A stretch of 64,000 nucleotides of DNA, taken from positions 1,116,001 through 1,180,000 of the forward strand of contig NZ_JAGQFP010000001.1 of assembly GCF_019090095.1 (NCBI RefSeq). The letters run 5' to 3'. This document shows positions 1 through 8,773 of this stretch, in pieces. Numbering within the stretch: the stretch's first letter is position 1; every line of letters begins with the position of its first letter. The DNA is from Stutzerimonas stutzeri. Its GTDB lineage: Bacteria; Pseudomonadota; Gammaproteobacteria; Pseudomonadales; Pseudomonadaceae. The notes under the pieces are model-generated. The model was not told the origin of the DNA and made no database searches. It saw only the letters and a list, made by a program, of their open reading frames with translations. The translations under genes and the position numbers were made by a program.

Positions 1-52
1 AGGTGCCAGCCAGTACGCAACGCCGCGCCAACTGCCTCTTTCCTTCCCACAT

Positions 53-82
53 AAAAAACCGCGACCCTGAGGCCGCGGTTTT
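53..82 (-). terminator. Rho-independent terminator of the RND transporter operon
   Basis: Inverted repeat AAAACCGCG / CGCGGTTTT (55-63 and 74-82) with a 10-nt loop. Read on the minus strand it is followed by a run of six T, 16 nt past the stop codon of the transporter gene. Confidence 0.85.
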
Positions 83-98
83 AGTCGCTACGGGAGCA

Positions 99-2453
99 TC
101 ACGCCTTTTGCCGCAGCTTCTCCGGCTTGATCAGGAAGCGTGCCAGTGCCGGCAGCAGCCAGATCGCCCCGACCATGTTCCAGAGGAACATGAAGGTCAG
201 CATCAGTCCCATGTCCGCCTGGAATTTGATCGCCGAGAAGACCCAGGTAAACACGCCGATGGCGAGGCAGATACCGGTGAAGATGACCGCCTTACCGGTG
301 GTCTTCAGGGTCTGGTAGTAGGCTTCCTGCAGCGTCAGGCCCTGACGCAGGTAGGACTCCAGACGGCTATAGATGTAGATACCGTAGTCGACGCCGATAC
401 CCACACCCAAGGCGATTACTGGCAGCGTCGCGACTTTCACGCCGATTCCCATGAACGCCATCAGCGCGTTGCCGAGGATCGATGTCAGCACCAGCGGCAG
501 GATCACGCAGAGCGTGGCGGCTACTGAGCGGAAGGTCAGCAGGCACATGAAGCTCACGGCGGCATAGACCGCGATCAGCATGGTCGTTTCGGACGCGGCG
601 ATGACTTCGTTGGTGGCCGCCTCGATACCGGCGTTACCGGCCGCCAGGACGAACTCCAGCCCCTCGCGGTTGTTTTCCTCGGCGAAATCGCGCGCCACGG
701 CCACCACGTGTTCCAGCGTCTCTGCCTTGTGGTCGTTGAGGAACACCAGCACCGGCGCCAGCGAGCAATCGCTGTTGTACATGCCTTCGGCACGGGCGAT
801 AGAGCTGTTGAGCACGAACTGGTTACGCGACAGTGTTTCCCATTTCAGGCTGCCCTCGTTCATGCCTTTGATGCTCTGCCGCGCGACGGTCACCATCGAG
901 ACGGTCGACTGCACGCCCTCGGTGTTTTCCATCCGCCACATCAGCTCGTCCATCGCTGCCAGCGTGTCGTAATGAGCACAGCCTTCGGGCGCTGTCTTGA
1001 CCATCACCACCAGCACGTCGGAACTGGTCGAGTAGTTGCGGATCACGAAATCGTTATCGAGGTTGTAGCGTGAGTCCGGATGCAGCTCCGGGGCGCCCTG
1101 ATCGAGGTCGCCGATTTTCAGGTTCTGGCCATACCAGAGCCCGCCACCGACCGCCAACAGCGCGATGACGATCGAGACCGACGCGACTGTCGGGCTGGCG
1201 AAGTTGGCCAGGGCACGCCAGAACGGATGGTTGCGCGCCGCCTCTTCGCGCGCCTGCTTGACCGCGCGCTGACTGATTCCCAGGTAGGAAATCGCTACCG
1301 GCAGCAGGATCAGGTTGGTGAGGATGATCACGGCCACGCCGAGGGACGCACCGATGGCCAGCTCGCGGATGACGCCGATGTCGATCAGCAGGAGGGTGAC
1401 GAAGCCCACCGCGTCCGACGCCAGCGCGACCATACCGGGGATGAACAGCTGACGGAACGCCAGGCGTGCAGCCGATAGCGGGTCACTGGTCTCCCCCGAG
1501 GCCATGGCGATGCCGTTGATTTTCTGCACGCCGTGGGAAATACCGATGGCGAAGACCAGGAACGGCACCAGCATCGAATAGGGGTCGAGACCGAAACCCA
1601 GCGTATGCAGCAAGCCCAGCTGCCAGGCGACCGCGATCAGCGTGGTCACCACCACCGCGATGGTGCTCTTGAAGCAGCGGGTGAACCACAGCAACAGCGC
1701 CAGGGTGATACCGATGGCGACGAAGAAGAAGAGCGCGACGCCGACCAGACCGTCGATCAAGTCGCCGACCTTCTTGGCGAAGCCGATGATGTGGATCTCC
1801 ACATTCGGGTTCTGCGCCTCGTACTTGTCGCGAATCTTCTCTTCCAGCTCGTGCGAGAACTTCTGGTAGTCGAGCTTGATCAGCTTGCTGCGATCATCCG
1901 GGTCCGAGTAGGACTCCATCAGTGGCACGTCGATGATGCTGGACTTGAAGTCGTTTGCCACCAACCGTCCGATCTGCCCCGACTTGAGAATGTTGCCGCG
2001 CAGGTCCTCGAGACTTTCCGGGGAGCCGTCATAGGTCTGCGGAATGACCTCACCACCGGCGAAGCCCTGCTCGGTGACCTCGGTCCAGCGCACGCTGGGG
2101 CTCCACAGCGATTTCATGTTGGAGCGGTCGACGCCCTGGATATAGAACACTTCGTCGTGGATCTGACGCAGCGTTTCCATGTACTCCTTCGAGAAGATGT
2201 CGCCATCCTTGGCCGCCACGGAAATGCGCACCGTATTGCCCAGGTTGGCCAGATCATCCCGGTGTTGGAGCATGTTCTGAATATAGGGATGGCCCAGCGG
2301 GATCATCTTTTCGAAGCTGGTCGAAGGACGAACCTGCGCAGCCTGGTAGAACAGAAAGATGCTGATCAACAGGCAGATCAGGATGACCGCCGGACGATTG
2401 TTGAAGATCAGGCGCTCTAGAAAGGACGCCGGCTTCTGCTGATGCTTGGTCAT
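99..2453 (-). CDS. RND superfamily (MMPL-type) transporter
   Basis: A 784-residue inner-membrane protein with the RND/MMPL layout: one N-terminal helix (about 20-40), a large periplasmic loop, a block of helices (about 235-395), a second periplasmic loop, then a C-terminal helix block (about 620-775) containing a run of glycines (ALGVGIGVDYGIYIYSRLE) typical of RND helix 4. Such proteins export lipids or hydrophobic compounds by proton exchange, but no membrane-fusion or outer-membrane partner gene is adjacent, so the substrate is unknown. The ATG start has GGAG 7 nt upstream. It lies 12 nt behind the YCF48-like gene, so the two are probably one operon. Pseudomonas genomes commonly carry this pair together. 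Family assignment is firm; function is not. Confidence 0.9.
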   Translation of the reverse strand: MTKHQQKPASFLERLIFNNRPAVILICLLISIFLFYQAAQVRPSTSFEKMIPLGHPYIQNMLQHRDDLANLGNTVRISVAAKDGDIFSKEYMETLRQIHDEVFYIQGVDRSNMKSLWSPSVRWTEVTEQGFAGGEVIPQTYDGSPESLEDLRGNILKSGQIGRLVANDFKSSIIDVPLMESYSDPDDRSKLIKLDYQKFSHELEEKIRDKYEAQNPNVEIHIIGFAKKVGDLIDGLVGVALFFFVAIGITLALLLWFTRCFKSTIAVVVTTLIAVAWQLGLLHTLGFGLDPYSMLVPFLVFAIGISHGVQKINGIAMASGETSDPLSAARLAFRQLFIPGMVALASDAVGFVTLLLIDIGVIRELAIGASLGVAVIILTNLILLPVAISYLGISQRAVKQAREEAARNHPFWRALANFASPTVASVSIVIALLAVGGGLWYGQNLKIGDLDQGAPELHPDSRYNLDNDFVIRNYSTSSDVLVVMVKTAPEGCAHYDTLAAMDELMWRMENTEGVQSTVSMVTVARQSIKGMNEGSLKWETLSRNQFVLNSSIARAEGMYNSDCSLAPVLVFLNDHKAETLEHVVAVARDFAEENNREGLEFVLAAGNAGIEAATNEVIAASETTMLIAVYAAVSFMCLLTFRSVAATLCVILPLVLTSILGNALMAFMGIGVKVATLPVIALGVGIGVDYGIYIYSRLESYLRQGLTLQEAYYQTLKTTGKAVIFTGICLAIGVFTWVFSAIKFQADMGLMLTFMFLWNMVGAIWLLPALARFLIKPEKLRQKA

Positions 2454-2465
2454 GTTGGCTCCGGC

Positions 2466-3560
2466 TTATTGTTGTTGTACGGGCAGATTGGCGCCTGTCG
2501 GTGAAACGACCCTGACACCGCTCTGCCCGACGAGGACCAGATTGCCGTCCGGGTTGGCGACCACACCCGACAAGGAGCGCCGGTCAGGCCTGCTGAACAG
2601 CTTGAAGGTTTGCCCTTGGTCGTCGCTGCTGAGCACCGTGCCGCCGTGGCCGACCACGACAATGCGGCCATCGGGTAGCAAATTGCCGTCAGCCAGACCC
2701 GATTCGATCGGGTGGCCGTCATCGAGCAATTCAATGGCTTGCCAGCTGTCACCGAAATCAGTCGAGCGGAACAGGTGGCCACGCAGACCAAACGCCACGA
2801 CGACGCCGGACGCTCCACCGCCAACGACACCGAAGAACGACCCCTGATAAGGCGACTCGACGCGCTCCCAGGTTTCGCCCATGTCCGCGGAGCGGAACAT
2901 GCCGCCCATTTCTCCGACGATGAACACGCCCGAGCCGGGGATCTCAGCGATGGCGTTAAGGTGGGTGCCGTCTTCGTTGTCGAGCCGATCGGCCACGTCT
3001 TCCCAGTGCTGGCCGCCATCGGTCGTTTCCAGCAGTACGCCATAGGCGCCGGTTGCAAAGCCGTGCTGGGCATTTTCGAACCAGACGTCGAGCAGCGGCA
3101 CTTCGCCTTCACGGTTTTCGTACTGCTGCGTCCAGGTCTGGCCGCCGTCGCTGGTGGCGAGGATCAGCGCGTCATGGCCAACCGCCCAACCGTGCTTTTC
3201 ATCAGCAAAGGACACGGCGGTGAGCATCTGCCGAGTCGGCACCTTGGCCTGAACCCAGCTGGCACCGCCGTCGTCGGAATACAGGATGTGGCCGCGGTCA
3301 CCTACCGCAACCAGCCGCTCGCCGGCGTAGGCGACATCGAGAAGCAACGTCGAAGCCGCTTTTTGCGACTCGATCGCATAACGCACCCCAGCCTCGGAAG
3401 CGTTTTGCGCCTGCGCCTGAGCGTTTGCAAGAAACAGAATGGAGAGAACACTGCAGAGCGAGAGCGTTCTGGCCAGCGGCGATCGACTGCTGAACATTGA
3501 CGTGCGGGTCGTCTTTTCCGCGCGACCAACTGGTGTGCGCCACGTGACGGGCTCACTCAT
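2466..3560 (-). CDS. YCF48/BNR-repeat exported beta-propeller protein
   Basis: The protein is built from repeated Asp-box type segments (SDDGGASWVQ, SDGGQTWTQ, TDGGQHWED, SADMGETWER, STDFGDSWQ, SDDQGQTF), the signature of BNR/YCF48 propellers. YCF48 relatives act as assembly or scaffold factors for membrane complexes. I chose the ATG at 3560 because it has AAAGGGGG 7 nt upstream; this leaves about 20 residues before a hydrophobic signal segment (LSLCSVLSILFLANAQAQA), so export to the periplasm is likely. An internal ATG at 3497 right before the signal is the alternative start. First gene of the operon with the RND transporter, it probably helps that transporter assemble or bind its cargo (inference). 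Confidence 0.85.
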   Translation of the reverse strand: MSEPVTWRTPVGRAEKTTRTSMFSSRSPLARTLSLCSVLSILFLANAQAQAQNASEAGVRYAIESQKAASTLLLDVAYAGERLVAVGDRGHILYSDDGGASWVQAKVPTRQMLTAVSFADEKHGWAVGHDALILATSDGGQTWTQQYENREGEVPLLDVWFENAQHGFATGAYGVLLETTDGGQHWEDVADRLDNEDGTHLNAIAEIPGSGVFIVGEMGGMFRSADMGETWERVESPYQGSFFGVVGGGASGVVVAFGLRGHLFRSTDFGDSWQAIELLDDGHPIESGLADGNLLPDGRIVVVGHGGTVLSSDDQGQTFKLFSRPDRRSLSGVVANPDGNLVLVGQSGVRVVSPTGANLPVQQQ

Positions 3561-3774
3561 ACATACCCCCTTTATTCTTATTAGGTAGGGCCTGCGCATG
3601 GAGACAGGCGAAGCCATGCTATAGGGCTTTCGAAACTGCGGGCAATTGCCTGGACGTTATGTTTTGTTAAGCATGGCTGATTGATATTGCATGATAGGCG
3701 AGCCTTATGGCACGGGGGCTCGGCGCGATTATTCAGGCCGTCGCCACGGCGCATGCAGCCATCGCAGGAAAGCA

Positions 3775-3800
3775 AAATCCCGCGGCGGCGCGCGGGATTT
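3775..3800 (-). terminator. Terminator downstream of pepN
   Basis: A 10-bp perfect stem AAATCCCGCG / CGCGGGATTT with a 6-nt loop, 39 nt past the pepN stop, followed on the minus strand by TTTTGCTTT. The 3561-3774 interval above it holds no gene and must contain the promoter of the YCF48/RND operon. Confidence 0.75.
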
Positions 3801-3838
3801 CGGGGTATTGCGTCAGTCGCGTCTGGCGAACGTATCCA

Positions 3839-6496
3839 TCAGGCGAGGCTTTTGCTGACCACCTCATAGACGTCGCTGGAGAGCTCGCCGGATGCCAGGA
3901 TCCGCTCAAGTTCGGTTTTCATCAGGCCCTGACGGCCAGCATCGTATTTGCGCCAGCGGGTCAGCGGCGCCAGCAGGCGCGAAGCGATCTGCGGGTTGAG
4001 CTTGTTCAGCACGATGACCTGGTCGGCAAGGAAGCGATAGCCGGCGCCATCGGCCCGGTGGAAGTTGACCAGGTTCTGGTTGGCGAAGGCACCGATCAAG
4101 GCACGGACCTTGTTCGGGTTCTTCAACGTGAACGCCGGATGCTGCATCAGGTGCTGGACCCGCTCCAGGCCTCCCGGTTGCGTGTTGCCGGCCTGGACGC
4201 TGAACCACTGATCCATGACCAGCGGATTGTCCTTGAAGTGCTCGGCGAACGCCTCGAGCGCCTGCTTGCGCTCGGCTTCGAACTCGGAATTGACCAGCAC
4301 GGCCAATGCCGTCAGGCGCTCGGTCATGTTGTCGGCCTGATCGAACTGCTCGACACACGCCGCCAACACGTCGGGCTTGCCGCTGAGCATCAGGTAGGAC
4401 AGCGCGATGTTCTGCAACGCGCGGCGGGCAAAATGGCTGGCTTCGGCGACATAAGGCGTCCGTCGCGACACGTCGCGGTTGGCCTGATAGCGCGCCCAGA
4501 GTTGATCGAACAAGGCGGTGGCAATGCCATGCCGAGCGAAGTCGCGCGCTGCATGGATGGCGTCTACGTCCGCCACGTCGCTGATCTCGGTGAGGTAGGC
4601 CTCGCTGGGAAGAGACAGCATCTCGGCGACCATCGCCTGATCCAGGCTGTCGTCCTCCAGCAGGCTGCGCAGCGCCGCGACCAGACGCTGATCGAGCTGC
4701 AGTGCCTCGCCACGCTGATGCTGGCCAATCATGTCCTGCAGCACCTGAACCGACAGTTGCTGGCCCGCTTCCCAGCGGTTGAAGCCGTCGGAATCGTGTT
4801 GCATCAGGAACATCAGCTGATCGCGGCTGTACGGGAAGTCCAGCTTCACCGGTGCGGAGAATCCGCGTAGCAGCGACGGCAGCGGCTGCTCTGGGACGTC
4901 GACGAAGGTGAACGTCTGCTCGGGCTGATCGACCGCCAGCACGCGAGTCGTACCCACCGCCGCCTCTTCACCTTGCAGGCGCAGCGGGATTTCGTTGCCC
5001 TGCCCGTCCAGCAGACCCAGCGAAACCGGGATCACGAAGGCCAGCTTCTCGCTCTGCCCGGGTGTCGGCGGGCAGCTCTGGCGGAACGTCAGGCTGTAGG
5101 TATTTGCAGCAGCGTCATATTGCTCACTGGCAGCCAGCCGCGGTGTACCGGCCTGGCTGTACCAGCGCTTGAACTGGGTCAGATCGGCACCGTTGGCATC
5201 TTCCATCGCTTTGACGAAGTCATCGACCGTCACCGCCTGGCCGTCATGCCGCTCGAAATACAGGTCGCTGCCCTTGCGGAAGCCCTCCTCGCCCAGCAGC
5301 GTCTGGATCATCCGCACCACCTCGGCGCCCTTCTCATAGACGGTCAGGGTGTAGAAGTTGGAGATCTCGATGAAGGATTCCGGGCGCACCGAGTGGGCCA
5401 TGGGGCCGGCATCTTCGGCGAACTGGTGGGTGCGCAGGTAAGAAACGTCTTCGACGCGCTTGACCGTTGGCGAGTTCATGTCGGCGGAGAACTGCGAGTC
5501 GCGGAAGACGGTGAAGCCTTCCTTCAGCGACAGCTGGAACCAGTCGCGACAGGTCACGCGGTTGCCCGACCAGTTATGGAAGTATTCGTGAGCCACGATC
5601 GCTTCGACTCGCTGGTGCGCCGCGTCAGTGGCCGTTTCGGCACGTGCCAGCACGGCACTGGAGTTAAAGATGTTGAGGCCCTTGTTTTCCATGGCGCCCA
5701 TGTTGAAGTCGTTGACCGCGACGATCATGAAGATATCCAGATCGTATTCGCGGCCGTAGACCTCTTCGTCCCACTTCATCGACTTCTTCAGGCTGTCCAT
5801 GGCGTGCTGGCATTTGTCGATATTTTCCGGCTCGACATAGATGCGCAGCGCCACGTCGCGCCCGCTCATGGTGGTGAAGCTGTCCTCGACACACCAGAGG
5901 TCGCCCGCCACCAGGGCAAACAGGTAGGCGGGCTTCTTGAACGGGTCTTCCCAGGTTGCCCAGTGGCGGCCATCGTCCTCTTCGCCGCTGGCGATGGGGT
6001 TACCGTTGGATAGCAGGATGGGATAGGCCTGTTTCTCGGCGCTGACCGTGGTGGTGAACTTGCTCATCACATCCGGGCGATCGAGGTAATAGGTGATCTT
6101 GCGGAAGCCCTCGGCTTCGCATTGGGTGCAGAACATGCTGCCCGACTTGTACAGGCCTTCTAGCGCGGTGTTGCTCTCGGGGTGGATGACGACCGTGCTG
6201 TCGAGGGTGAAGTTCGCTGCATCGGGCTGCAGCGTCAGGCTCTCTTCCGCAACTTCATAGTCACCGAGGCCGAGCTGGCGGTCGTTCAGCGCCAGCGAGA
6301 TCAGCTCCAGGTCCTGCCCGTGCAGCTGCAGGCGCGGCAGGCCGGCGCCCGCCTCCGGGTTGCGCCGCATCACCAGCTGCGCATGCACCAGGGTGCGATC
6401 CTCGTACAGCTCGAAGGTCAGGTGAGTTTCATCGATCAGGTAGTCCGGAACCTGATAATCCTTGAGATGAATGACTTTCGGTTGTTCGGTGCGCAT
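3839..6496 (-). CDS. pepN: Aminopeptidase N (M1 family)
   Basis: Cytoplasmic zinc aminopeptidase that removes N-terminal residues during peptide turnover. At 885 residues it matches the bacterial PepN length. The substrate-binding motif GAMENKG is at 267-273, the zinc site HEYFH at 303-307, and the third zinc ligand is Glu326 in LKEGFTV, spaced as expected for gluzincins. The C-terminal helical domain typical of PepN is complete. The ATG at 6496 is preceded by a weak AGG about 7 nt away and by a 220-nt gap, so it has its own promoter. It ends at its own hairpin terminator. Identification is secure. Confidence 0.97.
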   Translation of the reverse strand: MRTEQPKVIHLKDYQVPDYLIDETHLTFELYEDRTLVHAQLVMRRNPEAGAGLPRLQLHGQDLELISLALNDRQLGLGDYEVAEESLTLQPDAANFTLDSTVVIHPESNTALEGLYKSGSMFCTQCEAEGFRKITYYLDRPDVMSKFTTTVSAEKQAYPILLSNGNPIASGEEDDGRHWATWEDPFKKPAYLFALVAGDLWCVEDSFTTMSGRDVALRIYVEPENIDKCQHAMDSLKKSMKWDEEVYGREYDLDIFMIVAVNDFNMGAMENKGLNIFNSSAVLARAETATDAAHQRVEAIVAHEYFHNWSGNRVTCRDWFQLSLKEGFTVFRDSQFSADMNSPTVKRVEDVSYLRTHQFAEDAGPMAHSVRPESFIEISNFYTLTVYEKGAEVVRMIQTLLGEEGFRKGSDLYFERHDGQAVTVDDFVKAMEDANGADLTQFKRWYSQAGTPRLAASEQYDAAANTYSLTFRQSCPPTPGQSEKLAFVIPVSLGLLDGQGNEIPLRLQGEEAAVGTTRVLAVDQPEQTFTFVDVPEQPLPSLLRGFSAPVKLDFPYSRDQLMFLMQHDSDGFNRWEAGQQLSVQVLQDMIGQHQRGEALQLDQRLVAALRSLLEDDSLDQAMVAEMLSLPSEAYLTEISDVADVDAIHAARDFARHGIATALFDQLWARYQANRDVSRRTPYVAEASHFARRALQNIALSYLMLSGKPDVLAACVEQFDQADNMTERLTALAVLVNSEFEAERKQALEAFAEHFKDNPLVMDQWFSVQAGNTQPGGLERVQHLMQHPAFTLKNPNKVRALIGAFANQNLVNFHRADGAGYRFLADQVIVLNKLNPQIASRLLAPLTRWRKYDAGRQGLMKTELERILASGELSSDVYEVVSKSLA

Positions 6497-6513
6497 GGAA
6501 ACCTCGTCGACTG

Positions 6514-6537
6514 AGCTTCAAGCGGCAAGCTTCAAGC
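6514..6537. repeat. Short direct repeat upstream of pepN
   Basis: AGCTTCAAGC occurs at 6514-6523 and again at 6528-6537, separated by 4 nt, directly upstream of the pepN start. Clusters of this AAGCTTCAAGC-type word are scattered in pseudomonad genomes. Function is unknown; it may be noise in the leader. Confidence 0.45.
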
Positions 6538-6692
6538 AGGGAATTGAACGATGAATGCCAGCCCGGCCAGCGGGCCGCGGATGAGTTCGAGCTTAGCGTC
6601 TGTCGCGACGGACTTGTAGGGCGGAAACGGCTCAGCCTTATTCCACTCGATGGTCCAGGCCGCTCAACTTGAGCCTGTGGGCGGGGCCAATC

Positions 6693-6718
6693 GGTGGATA
6701 AGCGAAGCGTTATCCACC
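6693..6718. repeat. GGTGGATAA inverted repeat touching the DUF2797 stop
   Basis: A perfect 9-bp dyad, GGTGGATAA (6693-6701) and TTATCCACC (6710-6718), abuts the stop codon of the DUF2797 gene at 6719. There is no U-run, so it is not a classic terminator. The sequence resembles the dispersed hairpin often seen in P. stutzeri-group intergenic regions, where it may act as a 3-prime mRNA stabiliser. A degenerate relative (GGCGGAAA...TTATTCCAC) may lie near 6616-6650. Confidence 0.55.
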
Positions 6719-7552
6719 CTAGGCCGCAGCGCTGGCGGCGACCTGATACGCCGTGAACTTGCGAATGTTGATCACCCCGGTGTCCAGGATCAGGTATTGA
6801 CCCTTGATGCCGCGCAGGGTGCCCTCCACGACCGGCGTCTTTTCCAGATCCAGGCTGACGATCTTGGTTGGATAGGCCTCGACCGGATAGCGAATCTCCA
6901 GCACCTCGGCATCGGCCACCGGCTGGATCGCCTGCAGCCCATAGCGCTTCTGAAGCTCATGCAGGCCATCGGCACAGGCATCGAAAATCCGCTCGCGAAT
7001 CTCGATGAGATCGATGGGCTCGGCATCGCCCTTGAGCAGCGCACGCCAATTGGTACGATCGGCCACCTGGCTGCGCAGCAGGTCTTCGACCATGCCGGAC
7101 TGCTGACGGGTGGCAACCCGCATGATCGGCAACGCCTGGCTGGCGCCCTGGTCGAGCCAGCGCGTCGGTAGCTGCGTGGCGCGGGTGATGCCGACCTTGA
7201 TGCCGGACGAATTGGCCAGATACACCACGTGGTCGGTCATGCAGAAATCCAGGCCCCACTGGGGATCGCGGCAGGTGCCGAAATCGTGGTGGCATTTTTC
7301 CGGGCTCATGATGCAGACGTCGCACTGCGGCAGCTTCTTGAAGCAGGGGTAACAATAGCCCTGGCTGAAACTCTTGTTGGTCTTGCGGCCACAATGGGTG
7401 CAATTGATGGCGCCCAGGTATTCCAGTCGCAGGGATTTGCCGATCAGGGGATTGACCGGCACACGCTGGTCATTCAGACAAAACGCGTACTGAGCTTGCG
7501 GCCCCAGCTGAATCGACATCTTGCTCAGGGCGCCGCGTCCGAGTTCAAGCAT
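6719..7552 (-). CDS. DUF2797 protein: cysteine-rich, possible GIY-YIG-like domain
   Basis: About 277 residues. The N-terminal part has a dense Cys/His set (CTHC, CYPC, CDVC, KCHH, GTC) that should bind zinc. Behind it comes VVYLANSSGIKVGIT, an arginine (PTRWLDQGA) and a glutamate (GMVEDLL). That order recalls the GIY-YIG nuclease core; this resemblance is my own reading, not an established function. The ATG at 7552 overlaps the TGA of the preceding gene as TGATG, indicating translational coupling and fixing the start. It is the last gene of the nadK operon. The family is widespread in gammaproteobacteria and uncharacterised. Confidence 0.85.
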   Translation of the reverse strand: MLELGRGALSKMSIQLGPQAQYAFCLNDQRVPVNPLIGKSLRLEYLGAINCTHCGRKTNKSFSQGYCYPCFKKLPQCDVCIMSPEKCHHDFGTCRDPQWGLDFCMTDHVVYLANSSGIKVGITRATQLPTRWLDQGASQALPIMRVATRQQSGMVEDLLRSQVADRTNWRALLKGDAEPIDLIEIRERIFDACADGLHELQKRYGLQAIQPVADAEVLEIRYPVEAYPTKIVSLDLEKTPVVEGTLRGIKGQYLILDTGVINIRKFTAYQVAASAAA

Positions 7553-7827
7553 CAGTGCCGTGTTCCTGAAGCCGGGGCGAACAGGCTGGTGTCGATGGGC
7601 GCCTGGTTCTTGCTCTTGGAGGCGCATTCCTGGCCACCCATGTAGCCAGTGCGCTGCTCCTCGGGAAGGTACTTCATTTCCCAGGCGATCATTGCGCCAA
7701 GGCAGGTTTCCTTCTGTTCGGGCGTCAGCTTGCGGCCGTCGCTCCACTTGCCCAGCTCGACGGCGGTCTTCAGGCTTTCATAAATTTCGGGGGTGATGTT
7801 TTCGATGGCTTCGATAAAGGACGACAT
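7552..7827 (-). CDS. YeaC-like DUF1315 family protein
   Basis: A 91-residue soluble protein starting MSSFIEAIENITPEIY and containing the family signature GKWSDGRKLTPEQKE followed by AMIAWE, as in E. coli YeaC. The ATG at 7827 has GGGAG about 8 nt upstream. It is the fourth gene of the nadK operon, 67 nt behind the rhomboid gene, and is translationally coupled to DUF2797. No biochemical role is known. Confidence 0.85.
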   Translation of the reverse strand: MSSFIEAIENITPEIYESLKTAVELGKWSDGRKLTPEQKETCLGAMIAWEMKYLPEEQRTGYMGGQECASKSKNQAPIDTSLFAPASGTRH

Positions 7828-7894
7828 GGCCGGCTCCCGGGAAACGAGCGCGCATTCTACCGAGCGGCGTCGCGTTAGGGGAAATCCGATCGGC

Positions 7895-8773
7895 TTATAG
7901 ACTGCCTCTGCTGCGCGCTGTGCGACGTGCGGCCAGCCCACCGAGCACGCCCGTCAGACAGCCCGCGATCAACCCACCGACATGGGCCGCGTTGGCGATG
8001 GCCAGCGTGCCGAAGCTCACCACTTCGACGATGCCGGTCAGACAGACGACCAGCCAGACCAGCATCAGCACCACCACGCCCGGCGGCAGGCGGTAGGCCT
8101 CGCTGGGCGCGAGCTTCTGGAACAGCCAACAGTGGCCCAGCAGACCGAAAAGCACGCCGGACAAGCCGCCGAAGATACCCGGGCCGCCGAACGCGTACTG
8201 CGAGACGTTCGAGACCACGCCGAACAACAGCGTCAGGCCCAGCAACATCGACGCCCCCTGGCGTTGCTCGATGCGCCGACCGAGTTCCCAGTACCACATC
8301 GAGTTCATGGCCAGGTGCAGCAAGCCGAAATGCACGAAGATCGGCGTGATCAACCGCCACCACTGGCCTTCGCTCACGCTTTGTTCGAGCGTCGCAAAAT
8401 AGGCGTAGTCGCCGTCGATACGGAAGTCGGTAAAGCTGAACCAGCGGATGGTCTCGAAGTGTCCGCCGAGCAGCGTAATGGCCGCGACGATGAGGGTCAG
8501 CAGCAACACCGCAGCAGTCAACGGACTGCGCCGCAGGCTTGCGACAAAACCCGCGCCGCGTCGCGCCGGCTGCTCGGTCTCGAGCATCCCGTCGCCTTGT
8601 GGATAGCGCTGGTAGAGCTCGCGGACCTGCTCGACGGTTTCCGCCGGCACGCGCAGCACCTGTTCACCCGCCTCCTCAGACACCCTGCAGGGCACCCGCA
8701 GCCGCCGCAGCAAGGCGATGAAGCCACTCAGGTCTTCGGACAATGGCAGGCGAAACGCCTCGACTACAGCCAT
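7895..8773 (-). CDS. glpG: Rhomboid family intramembrane serine protease (GlpG-like)
   Basis: 292 residues: a cytosolic N-terminal domain (1-80) like that of GlpG, then six membrane helices. The catalytic serine is Ser205 in GGLSGVLFG and the partner His264 in NAAHVGGLI. The oxyanion-site motif is HLAMN at 153-157. It should cleave transmembrane segments of membrane proteins in the inner membrane. Its ATG directly follows the stop of the metallophosphatase gene (TGAATG), so the two are coupled. The family call is firm; substrates are unknown. Confidence 0.93.
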   Translation of the reverse strand: MAVVEAFRLPLSEDLSGFIALLRRLRVPCRVSEEAGEQVLRVPAETVEQVRELYQRYPQGDGMLETEQPARRGAGFVASLRRSPLTAAVLLLTLIVAAITLLGGHFETIRWFSFTDFRIDGDYAYFATLEQSVSEGQWWRLITPIFVHFGLLHLAMNSMWYWELGRRIEQRQGASMLLGLTLLFGVVSNVSQYAFGGPGIFGGLSGVLFGLLGHCWLFQKLAPSEAYRLPPGVVVLMLVWLVVCLTGIVEVVSFGTLAIANAAHVGGLIAGCLTGVLGGLAARRTARSRGSL

